A DNA stretch of 64,000 bases from Pseudomonas trivialis (GTDB lineage: Bacteria; Pseudomonadota; Gammaproteobacteria; Pseudomonadales; Pseudomonadaceae): the NCBI RefSeq assembly GCF_001439805.1, contig NZ_JYLK01000007.1:124001-188000 (forward strand), written 5' to 3'. The notes beneath the pieces are model-generated. The model was not told the origin of the DNA. It was given only the letters and a program-made list of their open reading frames with translations, and searched no databases. Of the stretch, positions 35,984-46,407 are shown piece after piece. Position 1 is the stretch's first letter. Each line of letters starts with the position of its first letter. The position numbers and the translations under genes are program-made.

Positions 35984-38815
35984 TTAAACAGTGAAAGCAT
36001 CTTGCAGCAGTTTTTCCTGCTGCTCGGCGTGCATCGACGCATAACCACACGCAGGTGCAGCAGAAGCATCACGACCGGCGTACTCCAGGTTCAACGCCCG
36101 GTTGTGGTTGCCGATACTGCGACGCAAATGATGCTGGCTGCTGTACCAGGCGCCCTGGTTCATCGGTTCTTCCTGACACCACACCACATTCGTGAGCTGG
36201 GTGTAAGGCGCGATGATCTCCATGAGGTCATCTTCCGGGAACGGGTAAAGCTGCTCGATACGCACGATGGCGATGTCTTCGCGGCCTTCGGCACGGCGTT
36301 TTTCCAGCAGGTCGTAGTAGACCTTGCCGCTGCACAGGATCAGGCGCGTTACCTTGGCCGGGTCGAGTGTGTCGATTTCTGGAATAACGGTCTGGAACGA
36401 ACCTTCGGCCAGGTCTTCCAGGGTCGAAATGGCCAGCTTGTGGCGCAACAGTGATTTCGGCGTCAGCACGATCAACGGCTTGCGCAGAGGACGGATCACT
36501 TGGCGACGCAGCAAGTGGTAGATCTGCGCCGGGGTCGTCGGCACGCACACCTGAATGTTGTGCTCGGCGCACAGTTGCAGGTAACGCTCCAGACGGGCCG
36601 AAGAGTGCTCCGGGCCCTGGCCTTCATAACCGTGCGGCAGCAGCATGGTCAGACCGCACAGGCGGCCCCACTTGTGCTCGCCGCTGGTGATGAACTGGTC
36701 GATCACCACCTGGGCACCGTTGGCGAAGTCGCCGAACTGGGCTTCCCAGATCACCAGCGCCTGCGGCGTGGTGGTGGAGTAACCGTATTCGAACGCCAGC
36801 ACGGCTTCTTCCGACAGGAACGAGTCGTACAGGTCGAAACGCGGCTGACCTTCGTACAGGTTCTGCAGCGGCACGTAGGTGCCCGCGTCTTTCTGGTTGT
36901 GCAACACGGCATGACGGTGCGAGAACGTACCACGGCCGATGTCCTGGCCGGTCATGCGGATCGGGTGACCTTCGAACGCCAGGGTCGCGTACGCCATGGT
37001 TTCGGCGTAACCCCAGTTGATCGGCAGGCCGCCGACTTGCATCTTCTGACGGTCTTCGTAGATCTTCGACACCTGGCGCTGTACGACGAAGCCATCCGGA
37101 ATTTCCAGCAGCTTGGCCGACAGTTCCTGCAGGGTCTTGAGGTCGAACGAGGTGTCGTGACGCGCCGTCCAGGTGTGACCCAGGTATGGACGCCAGTCGA
37201 CGAACAGCTCTTTGTTCGGTTCCTTGACCAGGCTTTTCACCACGTGCAGGCCGTTGTCCAGCGCGTTGCGGTATTCGTCGATCTTCGCCTGCACACGGGC
37301 TTCGTCAACGATGCCGGCCTTGGTCAGGCTTTCGGCATACAGTTCACGGGTGGTGCGCTGCTTGGTGATCTGCTGGTACATCAACGGCTGGGTGCCGCTT
37401 GGCTCATCCGCTTCGTTGTGACCGCGACGGCGGTAGCACACGAGGTCGATCACCACGTCACGCTTGAACTGCATGCGGTAGTCGACGGCCAGCTGGGTCA
37501 CGAACAGCACGGCCTCCGGATCATCGCCATTCACATGGAGGATCGGCGCCTGGATCATCTTGGCAACGTCGGTGGCGTACTCGGTAGAGCGCGCGTCCAG
37601 CGGGTTGCTGATGGTGAAACCAACCTGGTTGTTGATGACGATGTGTACCGTGCCGCCCGTCTTGAAGCCGCGGGTCTGCGACATCTGGAAGGTTTCCAGA
37701 ACCACGCCCTGGCCGGCGAATGCCGCGTCACCGTGGATGGAAATCGGCAGCACTTTCTCACCGGTGGCGTCGTTGCGACGGTCCTGGCGAGCACGCACCG
37801 ACCCCTCGACCACTGGAGAAACGATTTCCAGGTGGGAGGGGTTGAACGCCATGGCCAGGTGAACTTCACCACCCGAGGTCATGACGTTGGACGAGAAGCC
37901 CTGGTGATATTTAACGTCACCGGAACCCAGCTCGACCTTTTTCTTGCCTTCGAACTCGTCGAACAGCTCGCGCGGGTTCTTGCCGAAGGTGTTGACCAAC
38001 ACGTTCAGGCGACCACGGTGGGCCATGCCGATCACGACTTCCTTGGTGCCATAGGAACCGGAACGCTGGATCAGTTCATCGAGCATCGGAATCAGGCTTT
38101 CGCCGCCTTCCAGGCCGAAACGCTTGGTGCCCGGGTACTTGGTGCCCAGGTATTTTTCCAGGCCTTCAGCGGCAGTCACACGCTCGAGCAGGTGGCTGCG
38201 TACCTCGGCGGACAGCACCGGACGGCCACGCACGCCTTCGAGGCGATGCTGGAACCAGTGGCGTTGCTCGGAATCGGTGATGTGCGTGAATTCAGCGCCG
38301 ATGGTGCGGCAATATGTCTGCTGCAACGCTTCGTGAATTTCGCGTAGGCTCGCTTCCTCTTTGCCGATGAACAGGTCGCCGGCACGGAAGGTCGTATCAA
38401 GATCGGCATTGGTCAAGCCGTAATGATTGATCGACAGGTCAGCCGGTGCAGGACGCTTCCAGAGCCCCAGCGGGTCAAGCTGGGCCGCCTGGTGGCCACG
38501 CATCCGGTAAGCCTGGATCAGTCGCAGTACTTCAACTTGCTTCTTCTCGTGCTCACTGCTCACGCTGCCGGCGGAAACCGGTTGGGCGCGGCGCTGGTTC
38601 TTGGCCAGCAGCACGAACTGATCGCGAATTGTTGCGTGCGATACATCGGTGGCAGCGTTGCCGTCTGAAGACAACGTCTGAAATTTGGTGCGCCATTCTT
38701 CTGGCACAGCGTTAGGGTCGTGCAGGTAGAGCTCATAAAGCTCTTCCACATAGGCAGCGTTACCACCTGAAAGATAGCCGCTGTTCCACATGCGCTGCAT
38801 CACGCTTTCTTGCAT
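35984..38815 (-). CDS. sucA: 2-oxoglutarate dehydrogenase E1
   Basis: SucA is the ThDP-dependent E1 subunit that decarboxylates 2-oxoglutarate and succinylates SucB lipoamide. It has 943 residues. The N-terminal E2-binding segment (SGGNAAYVEELYELYLHDPN) is present, followed by GMAHRGRLNVLVN, the ThDP motif GDAAFAGQG, and the C-terminal transketolase-like pyrimidine region (EAQFGDFANGAQVVIDQFI). ATG 38815 starts the suc operon. Confidence 0.98.
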   Translation of the reverse strand: MQESVMQRMWNSGYLSGGNAAYVEELYELYLHDPNAVPEEWRTKFQTLSSDGNAATDVSHATIRDQFVLLAKNQRRAQPVSAGSVSSEHEKKQVEVLRLIQAYRMRGHQAAQLDPLGLWKRPAPADLSINHYGLTNADLDTTFRAGDLFIGKEEASLREIHEALQQTYCRTIGAEFTHITDSEQRHWFQHRLEGVRGRPVLSAEVRSHLLERVTAAEGLEKYLGTKYPGTKRFGLEGGESLIPMLDELIQRSGSYGTKEVVIGMAHRGRLNVLVNTFGKNPRELFDEFEGKKKVELGSGDVKYHQGFSSNVMTSGGEVHLAMAFNPSHLEIVSPVVEGSVRARQDRRNDATGEKVLPISIHGDAAFAGQGVVLETFQMSQTRGFKTGGTVHIVINNQVGFTISNPLDARSTEYATDVAKMIQAPILHVNGDDPEAVLFVTQLAVDYRMQFKRDVVIDLVCYRRRGHNEADEPSGTQPLMYQQITKQRTTRELYAESLTKAGIVDEARVQAKIDEYRNALDNGLHVVKSLVKEPNKELFVDWRPYLGHTWTARHDTSFDLKTLQELSAKLLEIPDGFVVQRQVSKIYEDRQKMQVGGLPINWGYAETMAYATLAFEGHPIRMTGQDIGRGTFSHRHAVLHNQKDAGTYVPLQNLYEGQPRFDLYDSFLSEEAVLAFEYGYSTTTPQALVIWEAQFGDFANGAQVVIDQFITSGEHKWGRLCGLTMLLPHGYEGQGPEHSSARLERYLQLCAEHNIQVCVPTTPAQIYHLLRRQVIRPLRKPLIVLTPKSLLRHKLAISTLEDLAEGSFQTVIPEIDTLDPAKVTRLILCSGKVYYDLLEKRRAEGREDIAIVRIEQLYPFPEDDLMEIIAPYTQLTNVVWCQEEPMNQGAWYSSQHHLRRSIGNHNRALNLEYAGRDASAAPACGYASMHAEQQEKLLQDAFTV

Positions 38816-38921
38816 GCTTGGTCACCCTCGATTTGGGGACACCACCGGCGAAAACACCGAGTTTGCTTGCAAAAGGCCAAGTGCAGCGACCAAAACAAGC
38901 CACTTAGGATCACGCTGATAG

Positions 38922-38939
38922 TTCGGGTACCAACCCGAA
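38922..38939. terminator. small hairpin in the sdhB-sucA gap
   Basis: TTCGGGT and ACCCGAA form a 7-bp stem around ACCA. The 261-bp gap between sdhB and sucA holds no gene. I see only this hairpin and no T-run after it, so it could equally be an attenuator or processing site in an sdh-suc readthrough transcript. Confidence 0.3.
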
Positions 38940-39076
38940 TGCCCCTGCTTGTCTCATTTCTTCAAAATAAGAGCCGCGGCTTTGTAAGTCGCTGCTCAAG
39001 TTAAAACTACGGCGCCGGTTGAAGCCTGCGCCGCAGCATTTACGGGCACAACGGTCCTGCCTTGATACAACGCCGG

Positions 39077-39781
39077 TTACACGCCGCTTTGCAGCAGCAT
39101 GTTGCGGATGTGACCAATGGCCTTAGTCGGGTTCAGGCCTTTGGGACATACGTTGACGCAGTTCATGATCCCGCGGCAGCGGAATACGCTGAACGGGTCA
39201 TCCAGCGAAGCCAGACGCTCGGATGTCTTGGTGTCACGGCTGTCTGCCAGGAAGCGATACGCTTGCAGCAGCGCGGCTGGACCCAGGAACTTGTCCGGGT
39301 TCCACCAGAAGGACGGGCACGAGGTCGAGCAGCAGGCGCACAGAATGCACTCGTACAGACCGTCGAGCTTTTCACGCTCTTCAGGGGACTGCAGACGCTC
39401 GATGGCCGGAGCCGGCGTGTCGTTCTGCAGGAACGGCTTAACTTTCTCGTATTGCTTGTAGAAGATGCTCATATCGACAACCAGGTCACGGATAACCGGC
39501 AAACCTGGCAGTGGACGAACGATCAGCTTGTTGCCTTTAACCACGGCCGACAGCGGCGTGATGCACGCCAGGCCGTTTTTGCCGTTGATGTTCATGCCGT
39601 CGGAACCGCAGACACCTTCACGGCAAGAGCGACGATAGGAGAAACCCTCGTCCTGCTCTTTGATCAGGGCCAGCACGTCCAGCACCATCAGGTCCTTACC
39701 ACCGGTATCGACCTGGAATTCCTGCATGAACGGCGCAGCGTCCTGATCAGGGTTGTAGCGGTAAACACTGACTTTCAACAT
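39077..39781 (-). CDS. sdhB: succinate dehydrogenase iron-sulfur subunit
   Basis: SdhB passes electrons from SdhA flavin to ubiquinone through [2Fe-2S], [4Fe-4S] and [3Fe-4S] clusters. The 234-residue protein has the plant-type ferredoxin cysteines in SCREGVCGSDGMNING and a distal Cys, and the two C-terminal motifs CILCACCSTSCPS and CVNVCPKGLNP. ATG 39781 (MLKVSVYRYNP) follows AAGGGTGG and is preferred over an in-frame GTG three codons upstream. Confidence 0.97.
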   Translation of the reverse strand: MLKVSVYRYNPDQDAAPFMQEFQVDTGGKDLMVLDVLALIKEQDEGFSYRRSCREGVCGSDGMNINGKNGLACITPLSAVVKGNKLIVRPLPGLPVIRDLVVDMSIFYKQYEKVKPFLQNDTPAPAIERLQSPEEREKLDGLYECILCACCSTSCPSFWWNPDKFLGPAALLQAYRFLADSRDTKTSERLASLDDPFSVFRCRGIMNCVNVCPKGLNPTKAIGHIRNMLLQSGV

Positions 39782-39792
39782 GGCAGCCACCC

Positions 39793-41565
39793 TTAGTAAG
39801 TCCGAATTTTCGGTTCAAACGTCGGAACAGTCTTCGGCGAGAAGTTCACGGCACGCTTGGTTACGCGCTTGTCACCCGGGAAGTACAGGGTGTGGCACAA
39901 CCAGTTTTCGTCGTCGCGGTCTTCAAAGTCTTCACGGGCATGAGCACCACGGGATTCTTTACGAACCTCGGCGGCGATCGCCGTTGCTTCAGCCACTTCC
40001 AACAGGTTTTGCAGCTCAAGGGCTTCGATACGAGCGGTGTTGAATGCCTGGCTCTTATCGTTGATCTTGACGTTGCCGATGCGCTGGCGCAGATCCGCCA
40101 ACTGGGCGATGCCCTTCTGCATGTATTCGCCGGTACGGAACACACCGAAGTAGTTCTGCATGCAGCTTTGCAGCTCGCGACGCAGGGTAGCGACGTCTTC
40201 GCCATCGGTGCGCTCGTTCAGCGCGTTCAGGCGGGACAGGGCTGCTTCGATGTTGGCGTCGGTGGCGTCATCGTATTCGATGCCGTCGGTCAACGCTTTT
40301 TCCAGGTGCAGGCCGGCCGCGCGGCCGAATACCACCAGGTCGAGCAGCGAGTTGCCGCCCAGACGGTTGGCACCGTGTACCGATACGCAGGCCACTTCGC
40401 CCACCGCGAACAGGCCGTGGATGATTTCGTCCACGCCGTCGGCGTTCTGGGTGATCGCCTGGCCATGAATGTTGGTCGGCACGCCGCCCATCATGTAGTG
40501 GCAGGTTGGAACAACCGGCACCGGCGCAACCACCGGGTCAACGTGAGCGAAGGTCTTGGACAGTTCGCAGATACCTGGCAGACGGCTGTGCAGCACTTCT
40601 TCGCCCAGGTGATCGAGCTTGAGCAGTACGTGGTCGCCGTTCGGGCCACAGCCGTTGCCGGCGATGATCTCCTTAACCATGGAACGGGCCACAACGTCAC
40701 GACCGGCAAGGTCCTTGGCGTTCGGCGCATAACGCTCCATGAAACGCTCGCCGTGCTTGTTGATCAGGTAACCACCTTCACCACGGCAGCCTTCGGTGAC
40801 CAGTACACCGGCGCCGGCGATGCCGGTCGGGTGGAACTGCCACATTTCGATGTCCTGCACCGGCACGCCGGCACGCAGGGCCATGCCAACGCCGTCACCG
40901 GTGTTGATCAGGGCATTGGTTGTGGACGCGTAGATACGGCCTGCACCGCCGGTTGCCAGCACGGTGGCCTTGGCACGGATGTAGGAGGTTTCACCGGTTT
41001 CGATGCAGATGGCGATCACACCGACGAATGCACCGTCGGCGTTCTTCACCAGGTCCACCGCGTAGTACTCGTTCAGGAACGTGGTACCGGCTTTCAGGTT
41101 GCCCTGATAAAGGGTGTGCAGCAGCGCGTGACCGGTACGGTCGGAGGCCGCGCAGGTACGGGCAGCCTGCCCGCCTTTACCGTAATCCTTCGACTGGCCG
41201 CCGAATGGACGCTGGTAGATACGGCCTTGCTCGGTACGGGAGAACGGCAGACCCATGTGGTCCAGCTCGAACACTGCAGCCGGGCCTTCCTGACACATGT
41301 ATTCGATAGCGTCCTGGTCACCGATGTAGTCGGAGCCCTTGACGGTATCGTACATGTGCCAGCGCCAGTCATCGTTCGGGTCGGCGGAAGCGATGGCGCA
41401 GGTGATGCCACCCTGGGCCGATACGGTATGGGAACGGGTCGGGAACACCTTGGTGATCACGGCAGTCTTGTGACCACCCTGGGCCAGCTGCAGCGCAGCG
41501 CGCATGCCGGCACCGCCGCCACCAATAATGATGGCGTCGAAGGAAATAGTTGGAATGTTAGCCAT
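39793..41565 (-). CDS. sdhA: succinate dehydrogenase flavoprotein subunit
   Basis: SdhA oxidises succinate to fumarate with covalently bound FAD. The 590-residue protein has [13 protein letters not shown] near the N-terminus, the FAD-linking His in [14 protein letters not shown], the catalytic [21 protein letters not shown] and the Arg region of the C-terminal domain. ATG 41565 comes 3 nt after sdhD, and sdhB follows with an 11-nt gap. Confidence 0.98.
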   Translation of the reverse strand: MANIPTISFDAIIIGGGGAGMRAALQLAQGGHKTAVITKVFPTRSHTVSAQGGITCAIASADPNDDWRWHMYDTVKGSDYIGDQDAIEYMCQEGPAAVFELDHMGLPFSRTEQGRIYQRPFGGQSKDYGKGGQAARTCAASDRTGHALLHTLYQGNLKAGTTFLNEYYAVDLVKNADGAFVGVIAICIETGETSYIRAKATVLATGGAGRIYASTTNALINTGDGVGMALRAGVPVQDIEMWQFHPTGIAGAGVLVTEGCRGEGGYLINKHGERFMERYAPNAKDLAGRDVVARSMVKEIIAGNGCGPNGDHVLLKLDHLGEEVLHSRLPGICELSKTFAHVDPVVAPVPVVPTCHYMMGGVPTNIHGQAITQNADGVDEIIHGLFAVGEVACVSVHGANRLGGNSLLDLVVFGRAAGLHLEKALTDGIEYDDATDANIEAALSRLNALNERTDGEDVATLRRELQSCMQNYFGVFRTGEYMQKGIAQLADLRQRIGNVKINDKSQAFNTARIEALELQNLLEVAEATAIAAEVRKESRGAHAREDFEDRDDENWLCHTLYFPGDKRVTKRAVNFSPKTVPTFEPKIRTY

Positions 41566-41568
41566 GAA

Positions 41569-41937
41569 TCAGATACCCCAAAGAATCTGCACACCCCAGA
41601 CGAAGTAAGCGAACATCGCGATGCCGCAGACTGCCTGAAAGAGAAAACGGACTGCGGTCGCGGACTTGCCCAGCGCCATCGGCGTCAGGTAGTCGGTTGC
41701 GATGGTCCACATGCCGACCCAGGCGTGAGCGCCCAGGGCCACAAGGGCCAGCAGACTGAAGATTCGCATCGCATTGTGGGCGAACAGGCCGTGCCATTGC
41801 TCATAGCCGATGCCCGGGTTTGCGACGAGGTATCCGATCAGGAAAATGAAATAAGCCGCGAGAACGACCGCAGACACACGCTGTGCCATCCAGTCATAGA
41901 GGCCTGAACGGGACAGATTCGTTACGCTGGTTACCAT
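41569..41937 (-). CDS. sdhD: succinate dehydrogenase membrane anchor SdhD
   Basis: SdhD anchors the complex and shares heme b and the quinone site with SdhC. The 122-residue protein has three membrane helices and the family motifs LYDWMAQRVSAVVL and AHAWVGMWTIATDYL with the heme/quinone-region His. Start ATG 41937 overlaps the end of sdhC by 7 nt; an upstream in-frame TTG is unlikely. Confidence 0.95.
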   Translation of the reverse strand: MVTSVTNLSRSGLYDWMAQRVSAVVLAAYFIFLIGYLVANPGIGYEQWHGLFAHNAMRIFSLLALVALGAHAWVGMWTIATDYLTPMALGKSATAVRFLFQAVCGIAMFAYFVWGVQILWGI

Positions 41938-42305
41938 ATCCAAACTCCTGCCAGAACGATCAGCACCACGGAAATGGCGATGATGATTTTCGAGCCCAGG
42001 CGGCCGCCTTCCAGCGTCTCACCGATGCCTGCATCCATGATCAAGTGGCGCACGCCGGCTACCAGGTGATACAGCAGAGCGGACAGGAGGCCCCATGCTA
42101 CGAACTTGGCCAGCGGGCTGGTCAAGTATGCCTTCACCTCGGCGTAACCTTCCGCGGACTCCAGGGATTTGCTCAATGCGTAAAGCATGATGCCCAGGCC
42201 GAGGAACAGGATGATGCCGGAAACACGGTGCAGGAACGACGTAACGCCGGTGATGGGGAGTTTGATGGTCCTTAGGTCTAGGTTTACAGGTCGTTGGCTA
42301 TTCAC
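41931..42305 (-). CDS. sdhC: succinate dehydrogenase cytochrome b556 subunit SdhC
   Basis: SdhC is the other membrane anchor. The 124-residue protein has three helices, the heme-ligand region YHLVAGVRHLIMD and N-terminal TSFLHRVSGIILF. It starts with GTG at 42305, which gives the family N-terminus MNSQRPVNLDLRTIKLP. A sigma-70 promoter is visible upstream at 42442-42470, leaving an untranslated leader of roughly 130 nt. Confidence 0.95.
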   Translation of the reverse strand: MNSQRPVNLDLRTIKLPITGVTSFLHRVSGIILFLGLGIMLYALSKSLESAEGYAEVKAYLTSPLAKFVAWGLLSALLYHLVAGVRHLIMDAGIGETLEGGRLGSKIIIAISVVLIVLAGVWIW

Positions 42306-42441
42306 GGCTTTTTTTCACACTGAAGAGCCCCTAACAATCAGGGCAAAGTTGTTGGGGAGTGCGACTGGTCAGGTAAGCACCACCCAGGGAGTGCGACCCC
42401 CAATGAAAGCAAGCCCAAAAGCCCTTGGCGGTCGGTGGCCG

Positions 42442-42470
42442 AGTATAGACAGTTAGGCTACTAATGACAA
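42442..42470 (-). promoter_or_regulatory. sigma-70 promoter of sdhCDAB
   Basis: On the minus strand TTGTCA (42470-42465), a 17-nt spacer and TATACT (42447-42442) form a near-consensus promoter. It reads toward sdhC, about 135 bp away. The 364-bp gap 42306-42669 carries this and the divergent gltA promoter, and no gene. Confidence 0.75.
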
Positions 42471-42584
42471 CGCGCGCTCCTCACCCTAATAGCGGATTGC
42501 GCTGGCGGTATAAAAGGCGTAAACGGCAGTCAATTTCGACGAAAAAGTATGGTTAAAGCCTTCTGGAGCAAGACTTTAGGCAAA

Positions 42585-42612
42585 TTGACTTCTGAATTTA
42601 TCTCACTATAGT
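42585..42612 (+). promoter_or_regulatory. sigma-70 promoter of gltA
   Basis: TTGACT (42585-42590), a 16-nt spacer and TATAGT (42607-42612) form a good promoter. The gltA ATG lies 57 bp downstream and has a strong AGGAGG site. Confidence 0.75.
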
Positions 42613-42669
42613 GGTGCGGGCCCTGCGTGGGGGGCTGTCTGATGATTTGAAGCATAAATAGGAGGCCAC

Positions 42670-43959
42670 ATGGCTGACAAAAAAGCGCAGTTGATCATCG
42701 AGGGCGCAGCCCCCGTCGAGCTGCCCATTTTAACCGGCACCGTTGGTCCCGATGTTATCGACGTACGGGGCCTAACGGCCACGGGCCGTTTCACTTTCGA
42801 CCCAGGCTTCATGTCGACCGCCTCGTGCGAGTCGAAGATCACCTATATCGATGGCGACAATGGCATTCTGCTGCACCGGGGCTACCCGATCGAGCAACTC
42901 GCTGAACAGTCGGACTACCTGGAAACCTGCTACCTGCTGCTAAATGGCGAATTGCCAACAGCCGAGCAAAAGGCCCAGTTCGTCAGCACCGTAAAGAACC
43001 ACACCATGGTTCATGAACAGTTGAAGACCTTCTTCAACGGCTTCCGTCGCGACGCCCACCCGATGGCCGTCATGTGCGGCGTGGTCGGCGCCCTCTCGGC
43101 CTTCTATCACGACTCCCTGGACATCAATAACCCGCAGCATCGCGAAATCTCCGCGATCCGCCTGGTTGCCAAGATGCCGACGCTGGCCGCGATGGTTTAC
43201 AAGTACTCCATGGGCCAACCCATGATGTACCCGCGCAATGACCTGACGTACGCAGAAAACTTCCTGCACATGATGTTCAACACCCCGTGCGAGATCAAAC
43301 CGATAAGCCCGGTGCTCGCCAAGGCCATGGACCGGATCTTCATCCTCCACGCCGACCACGAGCAGAACGCCTCCACGTCCACCGTGCGCCTGGCAGGCTC
43401 CTCGGGTGCCAACCCGTTTGCCTGTATCGCCGCCGGCATCGCCGCACTCTGGGGCCCTGCCCACGGCGGTGCGAACGAAGCCGTGCTGACCATGCTCGAT
43501 GAAATCGGCGATGTGTCCAACATCGACAAATTCATCGCCAAGGCCAAGGACAAGAACGATCCGTTCAAGTTGATGGGCTTCGGTCACCGGGTCTACAAGA
43601 ACCGCGACCCGCGCGCCACCGTGATGAAGCAGACCTGCGACGAAGTGTTGAAAGAGCTGGGCATCAAGAACGATCCGCAACTCGAACTGGCCATGCGCCT
43701 GGAAGAGATCGCCCTGACCGACCCGTACTTCATCGAACGCTCGCTGTACCCGAACGTCGACTTCTACTCGGGGATCATCCTCAAGGCCATCGGCATTCCA
43801 ACCAGCATGTTCACCGTGATCTTCGCCCTGGCGCGGACCGTGGGCTGGATCTCCCACTGGAAGGAAATGCTCTCCAGCCCGTACAAGATTGGCCGCCCGC
43901 GCCAGCTGTACACCGGCTACGAGTCGCGTGACATTACCAAGCTGGAAGATCGCAAGTAA
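42670..43959 (+). CDS. gltA: citrate synthase (type II)
   Basis: GltA condenses acetyl-CoA and oxaloacetate. The 429-residue protein is of the hexameric, NADH-sensitive Gram-negative type. Catalytic residues are visible: His in [11 protein letters not shown], His in [13 protein letters not shown], and Asp in the VDFYSGI region. The N-terminal regulatory domain and [17 protein letters not shown] are present. The ribosome site AGGAGG precedes ATG 42670. It is divergent from sdhCDAB. Confidence 0.98.
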   Translation: MADKKAQLIIEGAAPVELPILTGTVGPDVIDVRGLTATGRFTFDPGFMSTASCESKITYIDGDNGILLHRGYPIEQLAEQSDYLETCYLLLNGELPTAEQKAQFVSTVKNHTMVHEQLKTFFNGFRRDAHPMAVMCGVVGALSAFYHDSLDINNPQHREISAIRLVAKMPTLAAMVYKYSMGQPMMYPRNDLTYAENFLHMMFNTPCEIKPISPVLAKAMDRIFILHADHEQNASTSTVRLAGSSGANPFACIAAGIAALWGPAHGGANEAVLTMLDEIGDVSNIDKFIAKAKDKNDPFKLMGFGHRVYKNRDPRATVMKQTCDEVLKELGIKNDPQLELAMRLEEIALTDPYFIERSLYPNVDFYSGIILKAIGIPTSMFTVIFALARTVGWISHWKEMLSSPYKIGRPRQLYTGYESRDITKLEDRK

Positions 43960-43981
43960 GCAATTGCCTGGTTGTACCGAG

Positions 43982-44012
43982 AACGGCCTTCCTTAGTGGA
44001 GGCCGTTTTTGT
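43982..44012 (+). terminator. intrinsic terminator of gltA
   Basis: AACGGCCTTCC pairs with GGAGGCCGTT (one mismatch) around a 5-nt loop and is followed by TTTTTG, 23 bp after the gltA stop. Confidence 0.9.
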
Positions 44013-44030
44013 TTGTGCTGTCTGGTCTAC

Positions 44031-44058
44031 CGCCATCGGGAGCAAGCCCCCTCCCACA
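44031..44058 (-). repeat. REP element (GTGGGAGGGGGCTTGCTCCC family)
   Basis: CGCCATCGGGAGCAAGCCCC (44031 on) continuing CTCCCACA is a single REP in the minus orientation, between the gltA and actP terminators. Confidence 0.85.
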
Positions 44059-44130
44059 TTTGACTGCATTCCAAAGGATGTACCCGGTTAACTGTGATGA
44101 GGCCAGCACCAGCACCACGAAACCCCAGAC

Positions 44131-44165
44131 AAAAAAATGCCCCGGCCTTTCGACCGGGGCATTTC
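44131..44165 (-). terminator. intrinsic terminator of actP
   Basis: On the minus strand AATGCCCCGGTCG pairs with GGCCGGGGCATT and is followed by seven T. It lies 16 bp past the actP stop. Confidence 0.92.
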
Positions 44166-44181
44166 CTTATCCCGCCACATC

Positions 44182-45840
44182 TTAGTGATTAACCGCCCCA
44201 CTCGCCCCCAGGCCAGTTTGCGAACGCACAAACTGCGGGAAGTACAGCGCACGCTCTTTCTCTGCCGCCGCCGACTTGTCGGTGATGGAGAAGAACCAGA
44301 TGCCCACGAACGCGATGATCATCGAGAACAGCGCCGGGTATTCGTACGGGAAAATGGCTTTTTCATGATGCAGGATCGAGACCCAGATGGTCGGGCCCAA
44401 AATCATCAGGCCCACGGCACTGATCAGACCCAGCCAGCCGCCGATCATGGCGCCACGGGTGGTGAGGTTTTTCCAGTACATGGAAAGCAGCAGCACCGGG
44501 AAGTTACAGCTGGCAGCAATCGAGAACGCAAGGCCCACCATGAACGCGATGTTCTGGCTTTCGAACAGAATACCCAGGCCGATTGCCAATACGCCCAAGG
44601 CCACGGTGGTGATCTTCGAGACGCGAATCTCATCCTTGTCGTTGGTCTTGCCTTTCTTGATCACGCTGGCATACAGGTCATGGGACACCGCCGAAGCGCC
44701 GGCCAGTGTCAGGCCGGCAACCACCGCAAGGATGGTGGCGAAGGCCACGGCCGAGATAAAGCCCAGGAAGATGCTGCCACCCACTGCGTCGGCCAGATGC
44801 ACCGCTGCCATGTTGTTACCACCCAGCAAGGCGCCGGCCGCATCCTTGAACGCCGGATTGGTGCTGACCAGCAGGATCGCGCCAAACCCGATGATGAAGG
44901 TCAGTATGTAGAAGTAACCGATGAAGCCTGTGGCATACAGCACGCTCTTGCGCGCTTCCTTGGCGTCGCTCACGGTGAAGAAGCGCATCAGGATGTGCGG
45001 CAGGCCGGCGGTACCGAACATCAGTGCCAGACCCAATGAGAATGCCGAGATCGGGTCTTTCACCAGGCCGCCAGGGCTCATGATCGCTTCACCTTTGGGG
45101 TGAACCTTGATCGCCTCGGAGAACAGCATGTTGAAGTCGAAGTTGACGTGTTTCATTACCATCAGCGCCATGAACGAGGCACCGGACAGCAACAGCACCG
45201 CCTTGATGATCTGCACCCAGGTGGTCGCCAGCATGCCGCCGAACAGCACGTACATGCACATCAGGATGCCAACCAGAATCACCGCAACGTGGTAGTCCAG
45301 GCCGAACAGCAGCTGGATCAACTTGCCCGCGCCCACCATCTGCGCGATCAGGTAGAACGCCACTACCACCAGCGAGCCACAGGCCGACAGGCTGCGGATC
45401 TGGGTTTGCCCCAGGCGATAGGACGCCACATCGGCGAAGGTGTACTTGCCCAGGTTGCGCAAGCGCTCGGCGATCAGGAAAAGAATGATCGGCCAGCCCA
45501 CGAGAAAGCCGATCGAATAGATCAACCCGTCGTAGCCAGAGGTATAAACCAGTGCGGATATGCCCAGGAAAGACGCGGCCGACATGTAATCGCCGGCAAT
45601 CGCCAGGCCGTTCTGGAAACCGGTGATCTTGCCGCCCGCCGCATAGTAGTCGGCGGCAGACTTGTTACGCTTGGAAGCCCAGTAGGTGATGCACAAGGTG
45701 GCCCCCACAAACGCAACGAACATCACGATGGCCGAGATGTTCAGCGGTTGCTTTTGCACGGCACCGGTCAATGCGTCGGCCGCCCACACGGCCGGAGCAA
45801 ACAGCGAAGCGCCGAATATAGCCAATAGACGCCGGATCAT
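44182..45840 (-). CDS. actP: cation/acetate symporter ActP
   Basis: ActP is a sodium:solute symporter (SSS family) that takes up acetate and other short carboxylates. The 552-residue protein has an N-terminal signal-like helix, about 13 membrane helices, and family motifs including [20 protein letters not shown] in shortened form ([20 protein letters not shown]) and [16 protein letters not shown]. Its ATG overlaps the stop of the DUF485 gene by 4 nt, the usual yjcH-actP arrangement. No acetyl-CoA synthetase gene is adjacent in the window. Confidence 0.95.
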   Translation of the reverse strand: MIRRLLAIFGASLFAPAVWAADALTGAVQKQPLNISAIVMFVAFVGATLCITYWASKRNKSAADYYAAGGKITGFQNGLAIAGDYMSAASFLGISALVYTSGYDGLIYSIGFLVGWPIILFLIAERLRNLGKYTFADVASYRLGQTQIRSLSACGSLVVVAFYLIAQMVGAGKLIQLLFGLDYHVAVILVGILMCMYVLFGGMLATTWVQIIKAVLLLSGASFMALMVMKHVNFDFNMLFSEAIKVHPKGEAIMSPGGLVKDPISAFSLGLALMFGTAGLPHILMRFFTVSDAKEARKSVLYATGFIGYFYILTFIIGFGAILLVSTNPAFKDAAGALLGGNNMAAVHLADAVGGSIFLGFISAVAFATILAVVAGLTLAGASAVSHDLYASVIKKGKTNDKDEIRVSKITTVALGVLAIGLGILFESQNIAFMVGLAFSIAASCNFPVLLLSMYWKNLTTRGAMIGGWLGLISAVGLMILGPTIWVSILHHEKAIFPYEYPALFSMIIAFVGIWFFSITDKSAAAEKERALYFPQFVRSQTGLGASGAVNH

Positions 45841-46148
45841 TGCGCAGCCTCCTTGAGAATCGCATTGTTCAGGTCGTCAAATTCGCCATTGGCCCGACGC
45901 ACGTAGATGCCGGTCAGGACAAAGGCCGACACAATCAGGCCGACGCCCAGGGGAATGCCCCAGGTAACCGACGAACCGGGGCTGATCCTGGCCCCCAGTA
46001 CTTGCGGCCCGTAGGCGATCAACAGGATGAAAGCGGAGTAGAGCCCGAGCATGATCGCCGAGAGAATCCAGGCGAACCTTTCCCTTTTTCTCACCAGCTC
46101 CTTGAAGCGCGGGCTGTTTTGAATCGAGAGGTAAATGCTGTCGTTCAT
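45837..46148 (-). CDS. DUF485 membrane protein (YjcH)
   Basis: This 103-residue DUF485 protein has two membrane helices (about 28-50 and 60-85). It is the standard co-translated partner of ActP (YjcH in E. coli), with ATGA overlap. Its biochemical role is unknown; it may assist the symporter. A REPIN lies upstream. Confidence 0.93.
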   Translation of the reverse strand: MNDSIYLSIQNSPRFKELVRKRERFAWILSAIMLGLYSAFILLIAYGPQVLGARISPGSSVTWGIPLGVGLIVSAFVLTGIYVRRANGEFDDLNNAILKEAAQ

Positions 46149-46296
46149 TATTTTTATCCTCGCAGCACAGCTTTTTTATTATTGGAACATGGCCACTGTA
46201 TGCGGCTCTGGAACAGGTTCCAGACGACCTTAGTAGTAGAGGGAGTGTAGCGAGGGATTGGGAGGGTGCAGAAACATTTGCGAGGGACGAAAATAA

Positions 46297-46385
46297 TGTG
46301 GGAGGGGGCTTGTTCCCGATGGCGGTGGGGCAGCCAAAACATCTGTGGCTGACCCACCGCCATCGGGAGCAAGCCCCCTCCCACA
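46297..46385. repeat. REPIN with extended stem
   Basis: The left arm TGTGGGAGGGGGCTTGTTCC (46297 on, continuing CGATGGCGGTGGG) and the right arm CCCACCGCCATCGGGAGCAA (46353 on, to 46385) are complementary over more than 30 bp. The pairing continues into the loop through GCAGCCA/TGGCTG. The whole 89-bp unit can fold into one hairpin. It lies between the DUF485 gene and the betaine-type binding protein. Confidence 0.88.
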
Positions 46386-46407
46386 GGGGGTTGCATCAAG
46401 GCCGGGG

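Noticed and set aside
36500..38347. Long open frame antisense to sucA
   Set aside because: It is a codon-bias shadow; sucA is complete and well conserved on the minus strand.
39892..41907. Long open frame antisense to sdhA and sdhD
   Set aside because: It spans two real genes on the other strand and has low-complexity shadow composition.
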